From positions 186,001 to 250,000 of the forward strand of contig NZ_JBNYXW010000010.1 of NCBI RefSeq assembly GCF_051380875.1: a stretch of DNA of 64,000 bases, given 5' to 3'. Shown piece by piece: positions 59,941-64,000 of the stretch. The first letter of the stretch is position 1; the number at the start of each line of letters is the position of its first letter. Source of the stretch: Janthinobacterium sp051380875 (lineage in GTDB: Bacteria; Pseudomonadota; Gammaproteobacteria; Burkholderiales; Burkholderiaceae_D). A model generated the notes under the pieces. That model saw only the letters and a program-made list of their open reading frames with translations. It was not told the origin of the DNA and did no database searches. The position numbers and the translations under genes are program-made.

Positions 59941-61802
59941 ATGGATGGCGGCGGCGCATACGTCCACTCCAGCGCGCCGCTGCTGTCGGCAAACACCAGC
60001 TGCGTGGGCGGCGTGGCGCTGCGCAAGAGCGCCTTGATCTCTTTCGGCGGCCGGTCGTAGACCTTGGCCGGGCCGCGCGGCACGACCATGGCGCGCACTG
60101 TCGTCTCGCCATCGACCAGGCCCAGGGTGCAGCGCGACTGGCCGGCCGTCGCCTGCCGCTCCTGGCGCAGCTGTTCTACCAGCGTGCGCATCAGCGCCTG
60201 GGAAATTTCCGATTGTTTTACTTCCAGCCGCAGCTGCGCCACTTCCTTCAGCACGGGGGCGATGCGCGCCGCCAGCTTGTCGTACTGCACCTGCTGCGCC
60301 TGCTGCAGCTGCAATTCGCCGCGCCGCAGCTGGCCCACCAGGGCCAGATAGCTGCGCACCTCGGTCAATTGCGCGATGGCGTCGATTTCCTGCTGCCGCT
60401 TGTGCTGCACCTGCGCATATTGCGCCGCCTTCGCCAGGCTGTCGGTGATCTTTTGCTCCAGCGCGCCCAAGTCGGGCACCAGCGGGAACAGCAGCATCTC
60501 GACCTGCTTGCGCGGCCCGGCGCTGCCGATGCGGATGGTGCGTGCGGCCACCGCGCAGCCTTCGGCCAGTTCGATGACGACGTCGTCGGCGATGATTTCG
60601 CAATTGCTGGCATGGTCGATCACCACGCGCGTGCCGGCGATGACGCAGCTTTCCGCGCGCAGCAGGTGCACCTCGCCCTTCAGCGCCTGCACCACGGAAC
60701 CGGACGCCACGCCCTCGATGCGCACGTCGCCATGCTCGTTGAAGGCCGTGCCGCCCACCAGGTTGCTGTGTAGCAAGATCAGCCCGCCGTGCGAGTGCAG
60801 ATGGCCGTACACGTCGCCATGGATGGTGATGTCGCTGCCGTCGACCGAGCGCTGCTCCTGCACTTCGCCATATTCCTCGTACGCGGCGCGCAGGGTCAGG
60901 TTGCCCGTAGTGCGGCTGCTGACGCCTTCGCGGCTGACGATTTTGTTTTCGACCGATATCTTGCCGTGTTCATCGACATTCACATAGCCATCGAGTGTGG
61001 CGACGATAAAGTCGCCATCGCTGAAGTGCTCGACCAGCGTGCCGGCACCGGCCACCGTTGCCAGGTCCAGGTCCAGCGGCGCCGGCGGCGCCAGCACGTT
61101 GCCGGCCAGGTCGTAGCCGGGCAAGCCGGGGGCAGCCGGCAGCTTACGCAGCAGGCGCACGTGTTTTTTGACTTGCGGGAAGCGGTTCTTGAAGCTGAGC
61201 AGGTCGAGCCGGCCGTCGGGGCGCTCGCGGGGCGCATCGTCGCGGTGTATGCCTTGCGATACCTCGACCAGCTGCGCGTCGCGCCCAGGCTGCGGCCCCA
61301 GCGCGCGCGCCACCGTGATGCGCTCGGCCTTGCCGGCGTCGAGCAGTGCGCGCACGGCCGCGCTGTCGATGCCGTAGCGCACGCCCTTGCCCCACAGGTC
61401 GGCCACCAGTTCGTCCAGCTCGCGGCGCGCCGGCACCTGGCCATCCTCATCGAGAGGCAGCGCCTCGAAGTAAAACTCGGCGCTGTCGCCGCGGATCTTG
61501 ACTTGCTTGTAGAGCAAGCGGCGCTGTGGCGGGAATGGCGCGACGCGGGCAGCGATGCGCAGCAAGGCGTCGCCCTTGGGCGCGCTGCGCGGCACGGGCG
61601 CATGAAACAGGGTCAGCAGGAACAGGGCGTAATCGAGGCCAAGCAGCAACTGGCCGGACTGGAACAGCTGCTCGACGGCGGCGCGCAGCTGCGCCGGCGC
61701 CAGGGACAAGTCAAGAAACACGCCCTCGTGGCGCTGCACCATGCCATGCGGCAAGCCGCCAGCTACGGCCGCATCCGGAACCGGTGTTTCGTCGTCGCTC
61801 AC
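59937..61802 (-). CDS. FapA-like (DUF342) polymer-forming beta-helix protein
   Basis: 621 residues from GTG 61802 (GGAGG six bases before). The centre (about residues 215-430) is a right-handed beta-helix typical of FapA: DGYVNVDEHGKISVENKIV, TTGNLTLRAAYEEYGEVQE and GDVYGHLHSHGGLILLHSNLVGG. A coiled coil follows (about 440-545) and the C-terminus is mixed. DUF342 proteins are linked to polar flagellation and assembly in some bacteria. Its stop shares a TTAA with arfB. Confidence 0.85.
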   Translation of the reverse strand: MSDDETPVPDAAVAGGLPHGMVQRHEGVFLDLSLAPAQLRAAVEQLFQSGQLLLGLDYALFLLTLFHAPVPRSAPKGDALLRIAARVAPFPPQRRLLYKQVKIRGDSAEFYFEALPLDEDGQVPARRELDELVADLWGKGVRYGIDSAAVRALLDAGKAERITVARALGPQPGRDAQLVEVSQGIHRDDAPRERPDGRLDLLSFKNRFPQVKKHVRLLRKLPAAPGLPGYDLAGNVLAPPAPLDLDLATVAGAGTLVEHFSDGDFIVATLDGYVNVDEHGKISVENKIVSREGVSSRTTGNLTLRAAYEEYGEVQEQRSVDGSDITIHGDVYGHLHSHGGLILLHSNLVGGTAFNEHGDVRIEGVASGSVVQALKGEVHLLRAESCVIAGTRVVIDHASNCEIIADDVVIELAEGCAVAARTIRIGSAGPRKQVEMLLFPLVPDLGALEQKITDSLAKAAQYAQVQHKRQQEIDAIAQLTEVRSYLALVGQLRRGELQLQQAQQVQYDKLAARIAPVLKEVAQLRLEVKQSEISQALMRTLVEQLRQERQATAGQSRCTLGLVDGETTVRAMVVPRGPAKVYDRPPKEIKALLRSATPPTQLVFADSSGALEWTYAPPPSI

Positions 61803-61948
61803 CACTTGCCTCCGCAGGATAGAGAATTGCCTCAGTGCCCTGGAACAATATCATGCGGCGCGGCAGCGTGCCCAATTTGGCGCGGCGCCAAATGCAAACA
61901 GGGCCATGTCTTGCGAGATGGCCCTGTCCGATGCTGCGTACGCCGTGC

Positions 61949-62344
61949 CTAGCGGCGCGGCGGATTCGAGTAGATGTCTTGCCCCACTTCATTGATCTGG
62001 CGGCGCAGGTCGCGGCGCTCGTCGGGCGTCATGCGGCCCGTGCGGCGCGATGCATCGGCGCCTTCGCTGGCACGGCGCTGCTCTTCTGCGCGCGTGTCGA
62101 AACTGCGTGCGTCACGCTGTTCGCGCACTCGCGTATCATTGCTATTATTGCGCGGTACCTGTTCATAACGCTGGGTCTGCAGTTGCTGCTGCTCGTCACG
62201 CCGTGGTGGCGGCTGGTTTTGAGCCTGCGCCAGGCTGGCGGTCAACAAAGAGCACACGGCAAACGCAGACAGGACAAGCGAAGTGGCGCGCGCGGCAAAA
62301 GCTGCGCTGGGAGCGGCGTGAATTTTTTTAGTAAAGATATTCAT
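61949..62344 (-). CDS. Small secreted arginine-rich protein
   Basis: 131 residues from ATG 62344 (GAGGAAC). Signal peptide to about residue 43 (LVLSAFAVCSLLTASLAQA). The mature part is hydrophilic, rich in Arg, Gln, Asp, and ends with TPDERRDLRRQINEVGQDIY and SNPPRR. The last helix resembles a motif conserved in Burkholderiales periplasmic proteins; function unknown. It is divergent from ompR. Confidence 0.75.
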   Translation of the reverse strand: MNIFTKKIHAAPSAAFAARATSLVLSAFAVCSLLTASLAQAQNQPPPRRDEQQQLQTQRYEQVPRNNSNDTRVREQRDARSFDTRAEEQRRASEGADASRRTGRMTPDERRDLRRQINEVGQDIYSNPPRR

Positions 62345-62539
62345 TGAGTTCCTCTTCCGCAATGCCGTATACACTTAAAGCTGATTTCCACTGTGGCCCC
62401 AGTGTATGATGCTTTACACGGTGCAGTAAGAGCAAATGGGTAAAGTTTGTAACAGTTTGTAATGGGTCGCCACAGTCCCTTGCCGACGCCGCGCGAGGCG
62501 TTACTATAGCAACTAATATAAGATAACACGACACCCTAA
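62345..62539. promoter_or_regulatory. Divergent promoter region of the secreted protein gene and ompR
   Basis: 195 bases, AT-rich near 62500-62530. It contains the promoter of ompR; no clear OmpR box was recognised. Confidence 0.4.
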
Positions 62540-63310
62540 ATGACCACAACCTCCACTTCCGGCAGCAATACCACAACGCAATCCATCCACGGCCACCAGG
62601 CCAAAATCATGGTAGTGGATGACGATGTGCGCCTGCGCGATCTGCTGCGCCGCTACCTGACCGAACAGGGTTTCAATGTCTTTACGGCAGAGAGCGCCAC
62701 GGCCATGAACAAGCTGTGGCTGCGCGAGCGCTACGATCTGCTGGTACTCGACTTGATGCTGCCCGGTGAAGACGGCTTGTCGATCTGCCGCCGCCTGCGC
62801 GGCGCTGGCGACCTGACGCCGATCATCATGCTGACGGCCAAGGGCGAGGACGTCGACCGCATCGTCGGCCTGGAAATGGGCGCCGACGATTACCTGCCAA
62901 AACCGTTCAATCCACGCGAACTGGTGGCGCGCATCGGCGCCGTGCTGCGCCGCAAGGGTCCCGATGAAATCCCGGGCGCGCCGTCGGAAACGCCGCAAAC
63001 CTTCGAGTTCGGCGACTTCGTGCTGGACCTGGGCACGCGTACCCTGAAAAAGAGTGGCGAAACGGTGCCGCTGACGACGGGCGAATTTTCCGTCCTGAAA
63101 GTGTTTGCCCGCCATGCACGCCAGCCGCTGTCGCGCGAAAAACTCATGGAACTGGCGCGCGGGCGCGAATACGAAGTGTTCGACCGCAGCCTGGACGTGC
63201 AAATTTCGCGCCTGCGCAAGCTGATCGAGCCAGATCCGTCGAGCCCGCTGTTCATCCAGACCGTGTGGGGTTTGGGCTACGTCTTCATCCCGGACGGACA
63301 GCCGCGCTGA
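62540..63310 (+). CDS. ompR: Response regulator OmpR
   Basis: 256 residues. Receiver domain with the DD pair IMVVDDDVRLRDLL, phospho-Asp in LLVLDLMLPGEDG and KPF lysine. Winged-helix DNA-binding domain from about 150 with VPLTTGEFSVLKVFARHARQPLSREKLM and the EYEVFDRSLDVQISRLRKLIEPDP recognition region. It regulates outer membrane porins and osmotic response with EnvZ. The kinase follows 13 bases later. Confidence 0.94.
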   Translation: MTTTSTSGSNTTTQSIHGHQAKIMVVDDDVRLRDLLRRYLTEQGFNVFTAESATAMNKLWLRERYDLLVLDLMLPGEDGLSICRRLRGAGDLTPIIMLTAKGEDVDRIVGLEMGADDYLPKPFNPRELVARIGAVLRRKGPDEIPGAPSETPQTFEFGDFVLDLGTRTLKKSGETVPLTTGEFSVLKVFARHARQPLSREKLMELARGREYEVFDRSLDVQISRLRKLIEPDPSSPLFIQTVWGLGYVFIPDGQPR

Positions 63311-63323
63311 TCGCTGGCGAGGC

Positions 63324-64000
63324 ATGATGAAGCTTGTTCCCGATATCAGCCTGGCGCGGCTGAAAAGCGGCCTGTTCTGGCGCACTTTTTTGCTGCTCGG
63401 CACCTTGACCACGGTCAGCATGATCACCTGGATCGGCATGATTTCCGTCATCCAGCGCGAGCCGCAGGCGCAGCAGCTTTCCGCCCAGATCATTTCCGTC
63501 GTCACCATCACGCATGCGGCGCTGACGCACTCGGCCCCCGAGCTGCGCCGCGAGCTGCTGTTCGACCTGGTCAGCAATGAAGGCATCCGCATCTTCTCGC
63601 TGGAAGAGGACGACCGCATCGAGCCGCCGTCCGACAATTACCTGATGCCAGAGATCGAGGCGCAGGTGAAAGCCAAGCTGGGCAAGGACACGCGCTTTTC
63701 CGCGCGCGTCAACGGCGTGGCCGGCTTCTGGGTCAGCTTCAAGATCGACGACGACGAATACTGGCTGATGCTGGACCGCGAGCGCCTGCGCGGCCTGACG
63801 GGCTTCCAGTGGCTGGGCTGGGCCAGCCTGGTGTCGCTGCTGTCCTTGCTGGGCGCCGCCATCATTTCCAGCCTGATCAACCTGCCCCTGGCGCGCCTGA
63901 CGGCGGCCGCGCGCGACATCGCCAAGGGCAAGCAGCCGGCGCCGCTGCCGGAAAAAGGCCCGATCGAAATCATCGAGGCGAACCGCAGCTTCAACCAGAT
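63324..64000 (+). CDS. envZ: Sensor histidine kinase EnvZ-like, 3' end missing
   Basis: 225 codons are inside the window from ATG 63324 (GGCGAGG site) and no stop occurs before the edge. The N-terminus has a membrane helix (FWRTFLLLGTLTTVSMITWIGMI), a periplasmic loop of about 120 residues, a second helix (WLGWASLVSLLSLLGAAIIS) and a HAMP-like LINLPLARLTAAARDIAKG. The kinase core lies beyond the window. Partner of OmpR. Confidence 0.9.
   Translation, partial: MMKLVPDISLARLKSGLFWRTFLLLGTLTTVSMITWIGMISVIQREPQAQQLSAQIISVVTITHAALTHSAPELRRELLFDLVSNEGIRIFSLEEDDRIEPPSDNYLMPEIEAQVKAKLGKDTRFSARVNGVAGFWVSFKIDDDEYWLMLDRERLRGLTGFQWLGWASLVSLLSLLGAAIISSLINLPLARLTAAARDIAKGKQPAPLPEKGPIEIIEANRSFNQ

Noticed and set aside
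1..64000. Mobile element, prophage, CRISPR array, rRNA or tRNA gene
   Set aside because: No transposase, integrase, direct-repeat/spacer pattern or RNA gene signature was recognised on either strand.

Overview
The window is 64 kb of a high-GC (about 62-63 %) bacterial chromosome with dense, mostly operonic gene packing. The gene content points to a betaproteobacterium of the Oxalobacteraceae, most like Janthinobacterium or a close relative. The evidence for this is PEP-CTERM proteins, the dapC/dapD/arsC-like/dapE/prmB neighbourhood, tsaB-rimI next to a uracil-DNA glycosylase-like gene, DUF1853, DUF1415 and DUF1289 proteins, and a CTGT-N8-ACAG LexA-type box. This placement is inference from protein families; no rRNA or tRNA gene is visible. 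I saw no prophage, insertion sequence or CRISPR array.

Layout. 1-7.5 kb: end of a thioredoxin-like gene, an orphan molybdenum hydroxylase large subunit, a PAS/GGDEF/EAL c-di-GMP protein, and DUF1993, DUF1289 and DUF1415 genes. 7.8-13.4 kb: mltD, fabI, a cold-shock-type DEAD-box helicase with a long leader, an acyl-CoA thioesterase and small unknown genes. 13.6-17.4 kb: a proline-rich small protein, a UGT-like glycosyltransferase and two tandem paralogous secreted PEP-CTERM-type proteins, the first behind a sigma-54-like promoter. 17.5-19.8 kb: a ThiF/E1-like plus nitroreductase pair preceded by a small acidic protein. 19.9-25.6 kb: a large M16 peptidase and an MCE-type lipid transporter operon lacking an ATPase. 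25.6-31.7 kb: a wrecked histidine kinase pseudogene facing a tightly overlapping signalling operon (lipoprotein, response regulator, small domain, HDOD, histidine kinase, response regulator with degenerate HD). 31.7-43.4 kb: rhlE, DUF4105, an orphan motA, DUF4153, another PEP-CTERM gene, rraA, an MFS/AraC pair, a lone fliD and a PilZ protein.

43.6-50.8 kb: radA under an SOS-like box, alr, lplT, and a DUF1853/UDG-like/rimI/tsaB operon. 51-57.4 kb: lysine/diaminopimelate genes dapC, dapD, an ArsC/Spx-like gene, dapE and prmB, with an FAD monooxygenase gene lying inside the cluster. 57.4-64 kb: an ABC-F ATPase, arfB, a FapA-like (DUF342) protein, a small secreted protein, ompR and the start of envZ.

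The most useful second looks are the overlapping signalling operon with its pseudogene partner, the ThiF/nitroreductase locus, the SOS-like box at radA, the sigma-54-like promoter at the PEP-CTERM pair, the palindrome over the motA -10 box, and two families of dispersed palindromic intergenic repeats. None of these is proven novel from sequence alone.
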